64,000 nucleotides of DNA, from assembly GCF_003319175.1 (NCBI RefSeq), contig NZ_QOHK01000002.1, positions 372,001 to 436,000 of the forward strand. Direction: 5' to 3'. The notes under the pieces were generated by a model. It worked only from the letters and a program-made list of their open reading frames with translations, did not search any database and was not told the DNA's origin. Below are positions 7,190 to 16,054 of the stretch, piece by piece; within the stretch, counting starts at the first letter, position 1; every line of letters starts with the position of its first letter. The translations under genes and the position numbers were made by a program. Source of the DNA: Blastococcus sp. TF02-8 (lineage in GTDB: Bacteria; Actinomycetota; Actinomycetes; Mycobacteriales; Geodermatophilaceae).

Positions 7190-8266
7190 ATGCTGGACCT
7201 GACCCGGTTCGCGCGCGCGCTCGGCTTCGTCTTCCTCGGCTACTTCCTCGGCTGGCCCGTGCTCGCGGTGCTGGGGGCGGTGCTCAGCGGGGCGCTGGAC
7301 CTCACCTGGTCCGACCAGGTCCTCACCTGGTGGACGTGGCCGGTTCCGGTGACCTTCCCGGTGCTCTCCGCAGCGCTCCTGGCCGACTTCCTCGGCCGGC
7401 TGCGCAGGCGCCGGCTGACGACGTCCCAGGTCGGCGGCTATCGCTTCGTCGCCTTTCTCCTGGCCTGCGGAGCCGGCTTCGCGGTGAGCCGCCACTGGGA
7501 GCCGCTCCTGATCAGCGGCCTGTGTCTGCTGGCGATGATGTTCCCGGCCAAGAAGCGCGCAGCCGGCCCCGAAGGGAGACGACCGATGAGGCCGTCCCGC
7601 GGCAGGCGGGCACCTGTCACGACCGCGCGGGCGGCTCTCAAGGACTCGATCTTCGCCTGCTCCACCCCGGGCGTGGCCGCCGTCCACGTCGACTACGACC
7701 CCGCCGTCTGGGTGCGCGCCCCGAAGCCGGGCCAGGACCGCACCGACTGGGTCGAGGCCCACCTCGCTGCCTTCGCCAGCGACCTGGACCTCGATGCCTC
7801 CGACGATCTCTACCAGCACGCCCGCATCGCCCTCGACCTCGTCGCCGACGACGCCGCGGGTCACACCTGCGACTTCGTCTCCCTCCAGGGCCAGGGGCAG
7901 GAGACGGGCGTCGTCGCCTACGTCAACGTCGTCGACGAGCAGCTCGGCCTGCTCGAGCACGGCGAGCCGGAGGCGTTCGTCACCATGGCGGACCTCGCGG
8001 CCCAGGGTGGGACACCCCAGCGGCCGCAGTACTTCCCGACCCGCCGTCAGCCGCGCAGCTGGCGGGTGTCGGACGTGCAGAGTCTGGCCCCTGGGTCGCT
8101 GGCCACGACGTGGCTCCGGCGCGCGTACCGCTGCATCGAGCCGGACGGCGTCCGCTCAGCCGTCCACCTGTACGCCGGCGGATTCCACTCCCAGCCCGAG
8201 TCGGGGGCGGCGATGCTCCACCTGTTCACGCGGGTCGACGTGCAGCTCGAGGACCCTCGTGGCTGA
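7190..8266 (+). CDS. Four-TM protein with C-terminal DYDPxxW domain
   Basis: 358-aa protein starting directly after the previous stop. Residues 1-125 hold four membrane segments (ARALGFVFLGYFLGW, WPVPVTFPVLSAALL, FVAFLLACGAGFAV, LISGLCLLAMMF). A basic linker and a soluble domain of about 220 residues follow. The soluble part begins VDYDPAVW and resembles the next gene's product (DFDPGAW plus a matching helix), so the two share a paralogous domain. An internal ATG at 7586 has GAAGGGAG just upstream and could yield the soluble domain alone. Family and function are unknown; the setting suggests a role with the T7SS-like substrate. Confidence 0.6.
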   Translation: MLDLTRFARALGFVFLGYFLGWPVLAVLGAVLSGALDLTWSDQVLTWWTWPVPVTFPVLSAALLADFLGRLRRRRLTTSQVGGYRFVAFLLACGAGFAVSRHWEPLLISGLCLLAMMFPAKKRAAGPEGRRPMRPSRGRRAPVTTARAALKDSIFACSTPGVAAVHVDYDPAVWVRAPKPGQDRTDWVEAHLAAFASDLDLDASDDLYQHARIALDLVADDAAGHTCDFVSLQGQGQETGVVAYVNVVDEQLGLLEHGEPEAFVTMADLAAQGGTPQRPQYFPTRRQPRSWRVSDVQSLAPGSLATTWLRRAYRCIEPDGVRSAVHLYAGGFHSQPESGAAMLHLFTRVDVQLEDPRG

Positions 8267-8876
8267 CGACGTGGGGAAGCCGGGTCCGGCCGACGTGGCC
8301 GTCGCCGTCGACTTCGACCCCGGCGCTTGGCTGGCGGGCCCGACCGACGGCGACGTGGAGGGGTGGACCGCCGGGGCCCTCGCCGCGGTCTGCGCGGACT
8401 TCGGGATCGCCGACGACAGCGCGGAGCAGCGCGCCTTGCGCGAGGTGCTGCACGCCTTCGCCGCCGCGGACCTCGGCTCGGACTTCCGCTTCCTGCGCCT
8501 GCGCAGCCTGGCCGAGGCCCCCGTCATCGCGATGCTGCACGTCTGGCCGGTGGACCCGGCCGACGCCGAGGCGGCGCAGCGGGGCGCCGCGGTGCTCTCC
8601 GACTTCGAGCCGGGGACCCGGTGGTACGACGCCGAGCCACAGCCGGTGGTGCTGGACGAGGAGTCGGGTCTGCGGCGGGTGGTGCGCTACGCCGTCGGGA
8701 ACGACGGCCGGCTCAGCAGCGTGGTCCGCTACCACCGGCGGGTTGCCGACCCGGCGGCCGACGTGGTCCTCGCCAGCGCCGGCGCCGACCCGCGCACCAC
8801 CGCCCTGGCGCTGGGCGACCTCGACGAGCTCGCCGCCGCCGTCCGGCTGGTCGACCGGCAGGGGGCGCAGCGATGA
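8259..8876 (+). CDS. Soluble DFDPxxW-domain protein, paralog of previous gene
   Basis: 205 aa with no membrane segment. GTG 8259 overlaps the upstream stop by eight bases. The start region VAVAVDFDPGAW and the helix GALAAVCADFGIADD align with VAAVHVDYDPAVW and HLAAFASDLDLDASDD in the soluble half of the preceding protein, so one gene looks like a duplicated, membrane-free version of the other. The remainder is a predicted alpha/beta domain (FLRLRSLAEAPVIAMLHVW). Possible roles are chaperone or immunity partner of the putative T7SS substrate, by position only. Confidence 0.6.
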   Translation: MADDVGKPGPADVAVAVDFDPGAWLAGPTDGDVEGWTAGALAAVCADFGIADDSAEQRALREVLHAFAAADLGSDFRFLRLRSLAEAPVIAMLHVWPVDPADAEAAQRGAAVLSDFEPGTRWYDAEPQPVVLDEESGLRRVVRYAVGNDGRLSSVVRYHRRVADPAADVVLASAGADPRTTALALGDLDELAAAVRLVDRQGAQR

Positions 8877-9514
8877 GCCCCATCCGCTCCTACCGGATCG
8901 TCCTGCCGCCGCCGTGGGTGCGGGTCCCGCTCGGCGCGGGCGCGCGGGACCGGGTGCACGAGATCGTCGAGCAGGCGGCCACGCAGGCGCCGAAGGAGAT
9001 GTCGCCGGACCAGCTGGGCCCCTTCAAGCGGGAGCTCGAGCGGCGCATCCTCACGCAGCTGGCAGCGGCCGCCGACCACGGCGGCCTGGACCACTACTTC
9101 CCCTTCGGCCCGATGCACGGCATCCACCTGGGTGCCTCCTTCTTCGTGGCCGCCGTGACGCCGCCCGGCGGCAGCGCCGACGTCGCACCCGACGAGCTCG
9201 CCGGCGGAGTGCTGACCGAGCTGGTCGCCACGACCCCGGGCGCGACCGCGGTGGACGTGGCGGGCACGGTGTGGGTCCGTACCGAGGACGTGGCGGCGCC
9301 GGATCCGGGCCGTGCCCAAGGCCTCGACGTCCCCACTCGGCGCGTCAGCTACCTCACTGCGGTGCCCGACGACCCCCAGCAGTGGATCCTCGTCAGCTTC
9401 AGCACCATCGGCGACGGCGATCCCGACAGCGAGCACACGCTGCTCACCGTCGAGCTGTTCGACGCCATCATGGGCACCTGGCGATGGGCCACCGGTCCCG
9501 ACGGCTGGGACTGA
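8873..9514 (+). CDS. Conserved-type hypothetical protein of the T7SS-like cluster
   Basis: 213 aa, starting at ATG 8873, which overlaps the previous stop (ATGA). It opens with a strand (SYRIVLPPPWVRVPLG) and a charged helix with KEMSPDQLGPFKRELERR. An alpha/beta region with ASFFVAAVTPPGG and ILVSFSTIGDGDPDSEH follows. No signal peptide or membrane helix is visible and I do not recognise the family. Being the fifth gene in a chain of overlapping reading frames from 5535, it is almost certainly co-expressed with the WXG100 protein. Confidence 0.6.
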   Translation: MSPIRSYRIVLPPPWVRVPLGAGARDRVHEIVEQAATQAPKEMSPDQLGPFKRELERRILTQLAAAADHGGLDHYFPFGPMHGIHLGASFFVAAVTPPGGSADVAPDELAGGVLTELVATTPGATAVDVAGTVWVRTEDVAAPDPGRAQGLDVPTRRVSYLTAVPDDPQQWILVSFSTIGDGDPDSEHTLLTVELFDAIMGTWRWATGPDGWD

Positions 9515-9928
9515 GCTCGCGCGGCTCTGCCCATGCGTCGCATCCAGCTCTCGGCGCGCAGCCGAGACGCGAGCCCCTCCGTCCACGGCCACCCCTCGCG
9601 CCGGTACCGGCCGCCCTCCGGGGTGCCGATGGAACGAGGGACGGCGGAGCGACGCTCCGTCGGCCCCGACACGCCGGAGTGTCACGCCGCCGACGGGGAC
9701 GACCGACACCCGGATCCCGGCCTCCACGCTCGAAATCCAGGCACTTGTCGACAAGGCGCCGGGTCGGGAGCCAGGTCACCGACCGCCCGCGGTGCGTTCT
9801 GCAACGAATGCGACACGGGCTGCTCGCGGAGTGTCCGGGGACAGCATCCGGAACCGATCCGCTCCCTAGCCTTCGATCTGTCCGCGGCGCCTTCCCCAGC
9901 CGCGGAGCACGACCCGAAGGAGCTCCAC
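9515..9928. other. Gene-free 414-bp stretch
   Basis: It separates the T7SS-like operon from the next small gene. Frames open across it but have no protein-like composition. Imperfect GACAC...GTGTC dyads occur near 9667-9682 and 9813-9837, and the promoter of the 9929 gene presumably lies near the right end. I see nothing else. Confidence 0.45.
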
Positions 9929-10129
9929 GTGAACGCGCCCGGTCTTCCGCTTCACGCCCCCGTCCCCGCCGCGGGACGTCCCGACGACGGATTGGCACTG
10001 GTCCTGGACCTCATGGCACACGAGGCACCCGCTCCGGCCGGCCCCGGCTGGACCGAACGGGCGCAGGACTGGGCGCAGCGGGCCGCGGCCTGGGGCGAGG
10101 GACCGCGAGGAGCCTGGCGTGCCTGGTGA
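9929..10129 (+). CDS. Small hypothetical protein (66 aa)
   Basis: GTG start with AAGGAG about eight bases upstream. The product is Pro/Ala-rich at the N-terminus, has a short helix (DDGLALVLDLMAHE), and ends in a Trp-rich amphipathic tail (WTERAQDWAQRAAAWG, GAWRAW). It overlaps the next gene by eleven bases in another frame, which supports translation as a pair. I do not recognise it. No signal peptide is visible. Confidence 0.5.
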   Translation: MNAPGLPLHAPVPAAGRPDDGLALVLDLMAHEAPAPAGPGWTERAQDWAQRAAAWGEGPRGAWRAW

Positions 10130-10931
10130 GCTGATCTGGCTGGGGGTCTCCCTCCTCAGCAGCGTGGGCCTCGTCGCCCTGGGCACGAGCTCGACCGCGC
10201 GCTACGAGTTCGAGCGCAACGGTGTGCAGCACCAGCGGCAGAAGGCGGCGGCCACCGCCCCCGCGCCGGTGGCCGCGGCCGTGCCGGCCCCGACGCAGGG
10301 GCAGGCGAGCGCGTCATCGGTCGTGGGCACCCGGGCCACCGCCCGGCTCGCGACGGTCACCCCGCAGGCCACCGGCTGGTGGCTGGTCGACGGCCCCGGT
10401 GCGCCGCTCGCCGGCCCGTTCGACGACGCCGTCGACGCGGACTGGGCGGCCTTCTCCCTCGGCCTGCCCGAGAGCGCCCGCACCGTCTACGGCGCCCAGC
10501 GCGAGGACGGCGGCGTCGCGCGGCGGCAATCACCGGCCGAGCGCGCCTGGCTGGCGGAGCTGGGCGACCAGCTGGACCGGCTGCCGGAGGAGTGGACCGA
10601 GCTGATCAGCGACGACGACCCGCTGACGACGCTGGCCGTGGACGTGACCGCGGCGCTGCTGGAGGCCGGTCTGCCCCTGCACGACGGCGACGGCGAGGCA
10701 TGCATGTCCGGTGGGGCCTGCCTCAGCCCGCGCCCGGAGCTCGGCGGCCTCGTGGTCGCCTGGCGGCAGCACGACCGGATGAGCGTGCAGCAGGTGCGCG
10801 GTGCCGACGCGGACGAGGCGGTGCAGCGGGCGATGACGACCGCCGTCGGCACGGTGCTGCAGCAGCTGGGGTTCGCCGTCGAGCCGTACGGGTCGACGGG
10901 CGGCCTCCTCGTCACCGGGAGCGGCCACTGA
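10119..10931 (+). CDS. Membrane-anchored protein with GTSSTARYE motif
   Basis: 270 aa with GTG start and GAGGAG seven bases upstream. One N-terminal membrane helix (LIWLGVSLLSSVGLVALG) is followed at once by TSSTARYEFER, an Ala/Pro linker and a soluble domain (about residues 85-270) containing GWWLVDGPGAPLAGPFDD and ACMSGGACLSPRPELGG. The helix-plus-STARYE arrangement recurs in the 54-aa protein at 22845, suggesting a shared membrane module. The function is unknown; the paired upstream 66-aa gene overlaps its start. Confidence 0.6.
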   Translation: MPGELIWLGVSLLSSVGLVALGTSSTARYEFERNGVQHQRQKAAATAPAPVAAAVPAPTQGQASASSVVGTRATARLATVTPQATGWWLVDGPGAPLAGPFDDAVDADWAAFSLGLPESARTVYGAQREDGGVARRQSPAERAWLAELGDQLDRLPEEWTELISDDDPLTTLAVDVTAALLEAGLPLHDGDGEACMSGGACLSPRPELGGLVVAWRQHDRMSVQQVRGADADEAVQRAMTTAVGTVLQQLGFAVEPYGSTGGLLVTGSGH

Positions 10932-10955
10932 CGCCCGGAGTGCGGCGAGCCGCCG

Positions 10956-11390
10956 TCAGCCGGTGAGGACGGTCGGCTCCGGAGCCCGGGGTCGTCCGGC
11001 CGCCAGGTCCAGGAGGGTGAGGTCGTCGAGGACCGCGCCCACGTTGGCCCGCACCGCCATCCACAACGCGCCGAGGGGCTCGGCCGCGTCGGGGTAGCGC
11101 AGCTCGCCGGGGTCCACCCCGTGGACGCAGACCAGCGGTCCGTCCAAGGCCCGCACCACGTCGGCGACCGTCACCCTGTCGGCGGGGACGGCGAGCCGGT
11201 AGCCGCCGCCGGCGCGGCTGTTGGCCCGTACGAAGCCGGCGCGGCGCAGGTCGCCCAGGATGTTCTGCAGGAACGAGTGGGGGATGTCCTGAGCCGCGGA
11301 GATGGCCTCGGACGACGTGGCCTGCCCGCCGGCGCGGACCAGCTCGATGCACGCGCGCAGCGCATAGTCCGCCCGGGCGGAGACCTTCAC
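10956..11390 (-). CDS. Rrf2-family transcriptional regulator
   Basis: DNA-binding regulator, 144 aa. It shows the Rrf2 winged helix: VKVSARADYALRACIEL, the recognition helix region IPHSFLQNILGDLRRAGFV, a wing with RAGGGYRLAVP, then ADVVRALDGPLVCVHG. The three-Cys cluster of IscR is absent, so it is closer to CymR-type members. GTG 11390 matches the usual family start. It lies just downstream of cysA in the same direction, so it may regulate sulfate uptake or sulfur assimilation; that is inference from position. Confidence 0.82.
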   Translation of the reverse strand: MKVSARADYALRACIELVRAGGQATSSEAISAAQDIPHSFLQNILGDLRRAGFVRANSRAGGGYRLAVPADRVTVADVVRALDGPLVCVHGVDPGELRYPDAAEPLGALWMAVRANVGAVLDDLTLLDLAAGRPRAPEPTVLTG

Positions 11391-11433
11391 CGGCGGTTCC
11401 CCCGCGGGGCGGTGCCCCGCCGGGCGCCGTGCG

Positions 11434-12387
11434 TCATACGGCGATCCGGTGGGCGACGGCCGCGGCCCGCAGGTGCACCGTGTCGCCAGGGACCGTCCCC
11501 AGCCGGCGCGCCTGCTCGCGAGTGATCTGCGCCCAGGTCGGTTCGCCACCGACCAGCAGGTCGACGCGGACCTCGAAGCCCAGCCGCACGACCCGCTGCA
11601 CGGTCGCGGGGAGCGTGCCGGCTTCGGGGTGTGACAGGAGCTCGACGTCGTGCGGGCGGACCAGCTCGCCACCGACGCGGGTCGTGGGGCCGAGGAAGCC
11701 CATGACGAAATCGCTCGCGGGGCGCTCGTAGAGGTCGTCCGGGCTGCCGACCTGCTGGACCTCGCCGCCGGCCATGACCACGATCTCGTCGGCGACCTCC
11801 ATGGCCTCCTCCTGGTCGTGCGTGACGAAGACGGTGGTCACGTGCACCTCGTCGTGCAGCCGGCGCAGCCAGGCGCGCAGCTCCTTGCGCACCTGCGCGT
11901 CGAGGGCGCCGAACGGCTCGTCGAGCAGGAGCACCTTCGGCTCGACCGCCAGGGCGCGGGCCAGGGCCATGCGCTGCCGCTGGCCGCCGGAGAGCTGGGC
12001 GGGGTAGCGGTGGGCGAACTGCTCGAGGTGCACCAGCTCCAGCAGCTCCTGCACCCGCGCCGTGATCTCCGCCTTGGGGCGCTTGCGGATCTCGAGCCCG
12101 AAGGCCACGTTGCCGAACACCGTCATGTGCTTGAACGCGGCGTAGTGCTGGAAGACGAACCCCACTCCGCGGTGCTGCGGCGACAGGTGGGTGGAGTCCT
12201 CGCCCTCGATCTCCACCGTCCCCGTGTCGGGGTCCTCGAGGCCGGCGATGATCCGCAGCAGGGTGCTCTTGCCACCGCCGCTGGGGCCGAGCAGGGCCGT
12301 GAGCGAGCCGCTCGGGATGTCCACCGAGACGTCGCGCAGGGCGGCGAACTCGCCGAAGTTCTTGGACACGTTGCTGACGCGGATCAT
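11434..12387 (-). CDS. cysA: Sulfate/thiosulfate ABC transporter ATP-binding protein
   Basis: ATPase that powers sulfate or thiosulfate import (317 aa). Walker A is GPSGGGKS (34-41), the Q-loop lies at [14 protein letters not shown], the signature LSGGQ at 132-136 and Walker B at [11 protein letters not shown], with the H-loop in [16 protein letters not shown]-terminal regulatory beta domain of about 80 residues follows, normal for CysA. ATG 12387 overlaps the stop of cysW as ATGA. It is the last transporter gene in cysP-cysT-cysW-cysA. Confidence 0.93.
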   Translation of the reverse strand: MIRVSNVSKNFGEFAALRDVSVDIPSGSLTALLGPSGGGKSTLLRIIAGLEDPDTGTVEIEGEDSTHLSPQHRGVGFVFQHYAAFKHMTVFGNVAFGLEIRKRPKAEITARVQELLELVHLEQFAHRYPAQLSGGQRQRMALARALAVEPKVLLLDEPFGALDAQVRKELRAWLRRLHDEVHVTTVFVTHDQEEAMEVADEIVVMAGGEVQQVGSPDDLYERPASDFVMGFLGPTTRVGGELVRPHDVELLSHPEAGTLPATVQRVVRLGFEVRVDLLVGGEPTWAQITREQARRLGTVPGDTVHLRAAAVAHRIAV

Positions 12388-13175
12388 CGGGCGTCCTCTC
12401 GGGGTCGCAGGAGGGTCGTGACCAGCAGGGTCAGGATCGCGATCGCCGCCATGGCGAAGGCGGCCGCGTAGGCGGACTGCTGGTCGAAGTTCTGGAAGCG
12501 CTCCTCGACGAAGAGCGTGAGCGTCTGGGTCTGGTCCTTGATCCGGCCGGAGACGACGGCGACGGCGCCGTACTCGCCCAGCGAACGGGCCAGGGCGAGC
12601 ACCATCCCGTACGCCAGCGCCCACCGGACGGCGGGCAGGGTGATGCGCCGGAAGGTCTGCCACGGCCCCGCCCCGAGGGTCCGTGCCGCCTGTTCCTGCT
12701 CGGTCCCGATCTCCTCGAGCACCGGCGTCACCGCGCGCACCACGAGCGGAAGGGAGACGAAGACCGTGGCCAGGACCATGCCCGGCAGGGAGAAGATGAC
12801 GTCGATCCCGCGGTCGGCGAGCCAGCCGCCGAACGGCGCGAAGCGCCCGTAGACCAGGATCAGCGCCAGGCCGACGACCACCGGTGACACGGCGATCGGC
12901 AGGTCCACCAGCATGTTGAGCACCCGCTTGCCCGGGAAGCTGTGGCGCACCAGCAGCAGCGCGGCGCCGACCCCGAACAGCGTGTTGGCGACGACCGAGA
13001 GCACCGCCACCTGGGCGGTGACCGCGAAGGCGTGCAGGGCCGACGGCGTGGTCAGCGCGTCCACCACGGGGCCGATCCCGTCGGCGAACGTCGTCCAGCA
13101 GATGAGGCCGACCGGTAGCACGAGCAGGAACAGCAGGTAGACCAGCGCGATCGAGCGCAGCGCGTACCTAGTCAC
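12384..13175 (-). CDS. cysW: Sulfate ABC transporter permease CysW
   Basis: Inner-membrane permease (263 aa) with about six hydrophobic segments. The ABC-coupling EAA-type loop reads [23 protein letters not shown], followed by the CysW-like [13 protein letters not shown]. It forms a heterodimer with CysT. The GTG start overlaps the end of cysT by eight bases and its stop overlaps the cysA start, showing tight coupling in the operon. Confidence 0.92.
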   Translation of the reverse strand: MTRYALRSIALVYLLFLLVLPVGLICWTTFADGIGPVVDALTTPSALHAFAVTAQVAVLSVVANTLFGVGAALLLVRHSFPGKRVLNMLVDLPIAVSPVVVGLALILVYGRFAPFGGWLADRGIDVIFSLPGMVLATVFVSLPLVVRAVTPVLEEIGTEQEQAARTLGAGPWQTFRRITLPAVRWALAYGMVLALARSLGEYGAVAVVSGRIKDQTQTLTLFVEERFQNFDQQSAYAAAFAMAAIAILTLLVTTLLRPREDAR

Positions 13176-14097
13176 GCCGGGCCCCCCATCGCTGGAGGAG
13201 GTCCATGGCCACGAGCATCAGCAGGGCGACCAGCAGCAGGACCGTGGAGACGGCGGCGGCGCCGGTGACGTTGTCGCTCTCGATCTGACCGAAGATCGAC
13301 ACGGCCGCTACCTGCGTGTCGAACGGGATGTTGCCGGAGATCAGGACGGTCGACCCGAACTCGCTGATCGAGCGCGCGAAGGCCAGGGCCGTGCCCGAGA
13401 GCATGGCCGGGAGCAGGCTCGGCAGGATGATGCGCCGGAAGATCGTGCCGCGACCGGCGCCGAGGGAGGCCGCGGCCTCCTCCATGTCCCGGTCGAGCTC
13501 CAGCAGCACCGGCTGCACGGTGCGGACGACGAAGGGCAGCGTCACGAACAGCAGCGCCACGACGACGCCGCTGCGTGCGTAGGCCAGGTCCACGCCCAGC
13601 GGGCTGGAGGGGCCGTAGAGGGCGAGCAGCACCAGGCCGGCGACGATCGTCGGCAGCGCGAAGGGCAGGTCGATGAGCACCTCGACGACGCGCTTGCCGG
13701 GGAAGTCGTCGCGGACCAGGACCCAGGCGATCAGCGTGCCCATCACCAGGTTGACCAGCGCCACGAGCAGCGAGGCACCGATGGTCAGCCGCAGGGCGGA
13801 TGCGGACTCCGGCGTGGTGACCTGCGCCCAGAAGCCGGCCAGGCCGTCCTCCGTGGAGCGCCACACGACCGCCGCGAGGGGGATGAGCACGACCAGGCTC
13901 AGGTAGAGCGTCGCCGTCCCGAGACCCAGGCCGAGGCCGACGCGTCGCCGGAGCCGCGGCGACCGCGGCGACCGGGACCGCTCCGGGGAGCCGGCCGGGG
14001 GAGCCGCCGGCCGACCGTCCCGCACGAGGGCGGGACGGTCGGCGGCGGCCACCGGGCCGTCAGTTCTCGACGGCGACACCGATGCTCCGCTCGACAT
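13168..14097 (-). CDS. cysT: Sulfate ABC transporter permease CysT (CysU)
   Basis: Permease (309 aa). Six membrane segments start near residue 56, with a coupling loop at EEAAASLGAGRGTIFRRI and the CysT-type SEFGSTVLISGNIPF. The first ~52 residues are a disordered Ser/Pro/Arg-rich extension that overlaps the cysP 3' end by 38 bp. True translation may begin at a later GTG, since the family normally lacks this extension. A strong hairpin (14010-14043) sits in this 5' region. Confidence 0.9.
   Translation of the reverse strand: MSSGASVSPSRTDGPVAAADRPALVRDGRPAAPPAGSPERSRSPRSPRLRRRVGLGLGLGTATLYLSLVVLIPLAAVVWRSTEDGLAGFWAQVTTPESASALRLTIGASLLVALVNLVMGTLIAWVLVRDDFPGKRVVEVLIDLPFALPTIVAGLVLLALYGPSSPLGVDLAYARSGVVVALLFVTLPFVVRTVQPVLLELDRDMEEAAASLGAGRGTIFRRIILPSLLPAMLSGTALAFARSISEFGSTVLISGNIPFDTQVAAVSIFGQIESDNVTGAAAVSTVLLLVALLMLVAMDLLQRWGARRD
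14010..14043 (-). terminator. Strong hairpin just after cysP, in 5' part of cysT
   Basis: Perfect 14-bp arms (14010-14023 and 14030-14043) close a 6-base loop, starting 17 bases past the cysP stop. There is no U-tract, so full termination is unlikely. It fits an mRNA-stabilising or partial attenuation hairpin that lets the binding protein be made in excess of the permeases, as known for other ABC importers. Confidence 0.5.
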
Positions 14098-15070
14098 CGA
14101 CCATGAGGCCGCTGTCGGTGTCGAAGAAGCGGGAGGTGACGTCAGCCCAGCCGCCCAGGTCGGCGATGGTGAACAGGCCGCTGGGCTGCGGGAAGTCGGC
14201 CTTCGCGGCGAGGTCCTCGTCGACCGGGCGGTAGCCGTTGTCCACGAAGATCTGCTGGGCCTCCTCCGAGCGCAGGAAGTCCAGGAACGCCTGCGCCTCC
14301 TCCGGGTGCTTGCTGGACTTCGTGACCGCGACCGGGTTCTCGATGAGGAGGGTCTCGTCGGGAACGGTGTAGTCGATCTTCTGGCCGTTCTGCTGCGCGA
14401 AGATCGCCTCGTTCTCGTAGGCGAGCATCGCGTCGCCCTTGCCCCCGGCGAAGGTCTGCAGCGCCTTGCGTGCGCTGTCGTCCTGCACCGGGACGTTCGC
14501 GAACAGGTCGTTCAGGTAGGCCACGCCGGCCTGCTCGTCCTTGCCGACGTCGCTCGCCGCGCCGTAGGCGGCCAGCACGTTCCAGCGCGCTCCACCGGAG
14601 GTGAACGGGTTGGGGGTGATGACCTCGACGCCGGAGCCGGTCAGGTCGGCCCAGTCGGTGAGGTCCTCGGGGTTGCCCTCGCGCGTGGCGATGACGACGA
14701 CGGAGTCGGTGACCATTCCGGCGTGCTCGTCGCTGTTCCAGTCCGCGGCCACGAGGTCGGCCTTGACCAGACGGGTCATGTCCGGCTCGAGCGAGAAGGC
14801 CACGACGTCGGCGGGCTGGCCGGCCTCGACCGCTCGGCTCTGGTCGCCGGAGCCGCCGAAGGAGGTCGTGAACTCGACGTTCCTGCCGGCGTCGGTCTTC
14901 TGGAACGCCGTGATGATCTGCTCGTAGGCCTCCTGCGGCGTGGAGTACGCCACCAGGGCGAGGGTCACCGTGTCCTCGGAGGACGAGCCGCCGTCACCGC
15001 CGCAGGCGGTCAGGCCGAGGAGAGCGATGGTGCCGGCCGCCATGAGCCCGAGGGGGCGTCTCGTACGCAA
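14060..15070 (-). CDS. cysP: Sulfate-binding lipoprotein of ABC importer
   Basis: Extracytoplasmic solute receptor of the sulfate/thiosulfate importer (336 aa). The signal peptide ends in the lipobox LTAC, followed by a Gly/Ser linker. Sbp/CysP-family segments include LVAYSTPQEAYEQI, SFGGSGDQSRAVEAG, PADVVAFSLEPDM, NPFTSGGARWNVLAAYG and the C-terminal PQPSGLFTIADLGGW. The start codon is TTG at 15070 with AAGGAG eight bases upstream. It is the first gene of the operon; TACTCT about 50 bases upstream could serve as a -10 box. Sbp is an alternative name. Confidence 0.9.
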   Translation of the reverse strand: MRTRRPLGLMAAGTIALLGLTACGGDGGSSSEDTVTLALVAYSTPQEAYEQIITAFQKTDAGRNVEFTTSFGGSGDQSRAVEAGQPADVVAFSLEPDMTRLVKADLVAADWNSDEHAGMVTDSVVVIATREGNPEDLTDWADLTGSGVEVITPNPFTSGGARWNVLAAYGAASDVGKDEQAGVAYLNDLFANVPVQDDSARKALQTFAGGKGDAMLAYENEAIFAQQNGQKIDYTVPDETLLIENPVAVTKSSKHPEEAQAFLDFLRSEEAQQIFVDNGYRPVDEDLAAKADFPQPSGLFTIADLGGWADVTSRFFDTDSGLMVDVERSIGVAVEN

Positions 15071-15229
15071 TGTCTATCTCCTTGGTCGACTTAGTGGGCA
15101 GGAGAGTAGTACGACGTCCCGAGCAGGTGTACGGGGGGCCTCGCGGCATGTGCGAGGGGCAGGACGCAGGACCGAGTGCGCCCTTCTACGGCCGCTCGAC
15201 GGCCTCGTGCGCCGAGCTGACGGCGCTGC

Positions 15230-16054
15230 TCACTCGTCGAGGAAGCGCTCGATGACCGGGGCCAGCTCCGCGGCCTCGGTGATGAGCGCGATGTGCCCGC
15301 CGCGGTAGACGTGCAGCCGGCCCTGGGGGAGGAGCCGTGCCATCACCCGGGCGTTGACCACGGGGATGATCGGGTCGTCGTCGCCGGCGACCACCAGCGT
15401 GGGCTGCCGGATCAGCCGCAGGAAGGGCAGGGAGCTCCAGCCCGCGCTGGAGGCGAGCTGGTAGTAGTAGCCGCGCCTGGGGCCGACCCGGGTGTTGGCG
15501 TGCAGGGCCGCAGCCGCACGTTCGGGCTCGGTGCGCATGGTGCCGCCATAGATGTCACCGGCGATGCGCCGGGCGTAGTCGGGGTCCCGGTGGCGCCGGG
15601 GGGTGAGCATGCGGGCGAGCACCCGCGGATGCGCCGGCACCATGAGCGACCCGGTCGCGGTCGCGGCGAGCACGAGCTTCCGGCAACGCCGGCGGTGCTG
15701 GACGGCGAAGTGCTGGGCCAGCCCGCCGCCCCAGGAGAGCCCGAGCACGTCGACCGGGTCGTCGTACCCGAGTTTGCTCAGCAGGCCCGCGACCACCGGG
15801 CTCAGCGTGGACAGCACGTAGGGGACGACGGGGCGGGGGGAGCCGCCGACGCCGGGGACGTCGAAGCGGACGACGGTCCGCCGCGGGTCCAGGGCGTCGA
15901 CCAGCGGCTGGAGCACCTCGAGGCTGGCGCCGATGCCGTTCATCAGCAGCAGCGGCGGCACGTCGTCGTCGGTGCCCCGGCGGACGGCGGTGCGGATCGT
16001 CCGACCCTGGACCGTCAGGCTCCGGACGACCTCCGGGCTACTTGTCGAAGACAT
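15230..16054 (-). CDS. Alpha/beta hydrolase, PHA-depolymerase-like
   Basis: 274-aa alpha/beta hydrolase. It shows LLLMNGIGASLEVLQPLV (oxyanion region), the nucleophile elbow GLSWGGG, an acid in VVAGDDDPI and the His in RGGHIALITE. The set resembles intracellular medium-chain polyhydroxyalkanoate depolymerases (PhaZ type), and the gene overlaps the 3' end of the PHA synthase gene by 17 bases. ATG 16054 is chosen as the first in-frame ATG with family-like sequence after it. A generic esterase role remains possible. Confidence 0.78.
   Translation of the reverse strand: MSSTSSPEVVRSLTVQGRTIRTAVRRGTDDDVPPLLLMNGIGASLEVLQPLVDALDPRRTVVRFDVPGVGGSPRPVVPYVLSTLSPVVAGLLSKLGYDDPVDVLGLSWGGGLAQHFAVQHRRRCRKLVLAATATGSLMVPAHPRVLARMLTPRRHRDPDYARRIAGDIYGGTMRTEPERAAAALHANTRVGPRRGYYYQLASSAGWSSLPFLRLIRQPTLVVAGDDDPIIPVVNARVMARLLPQGRLHVYRGGHIALITEAAELAPVIERFLDE

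Noticed and set aside
9533-10129. A long frame through the 9515-9928 gap joined to the 66-aa gene
   Set aside because: Only the last 66 codons look protein-like and have a ribosome site at GTG 9929; the upstream part is atypical.
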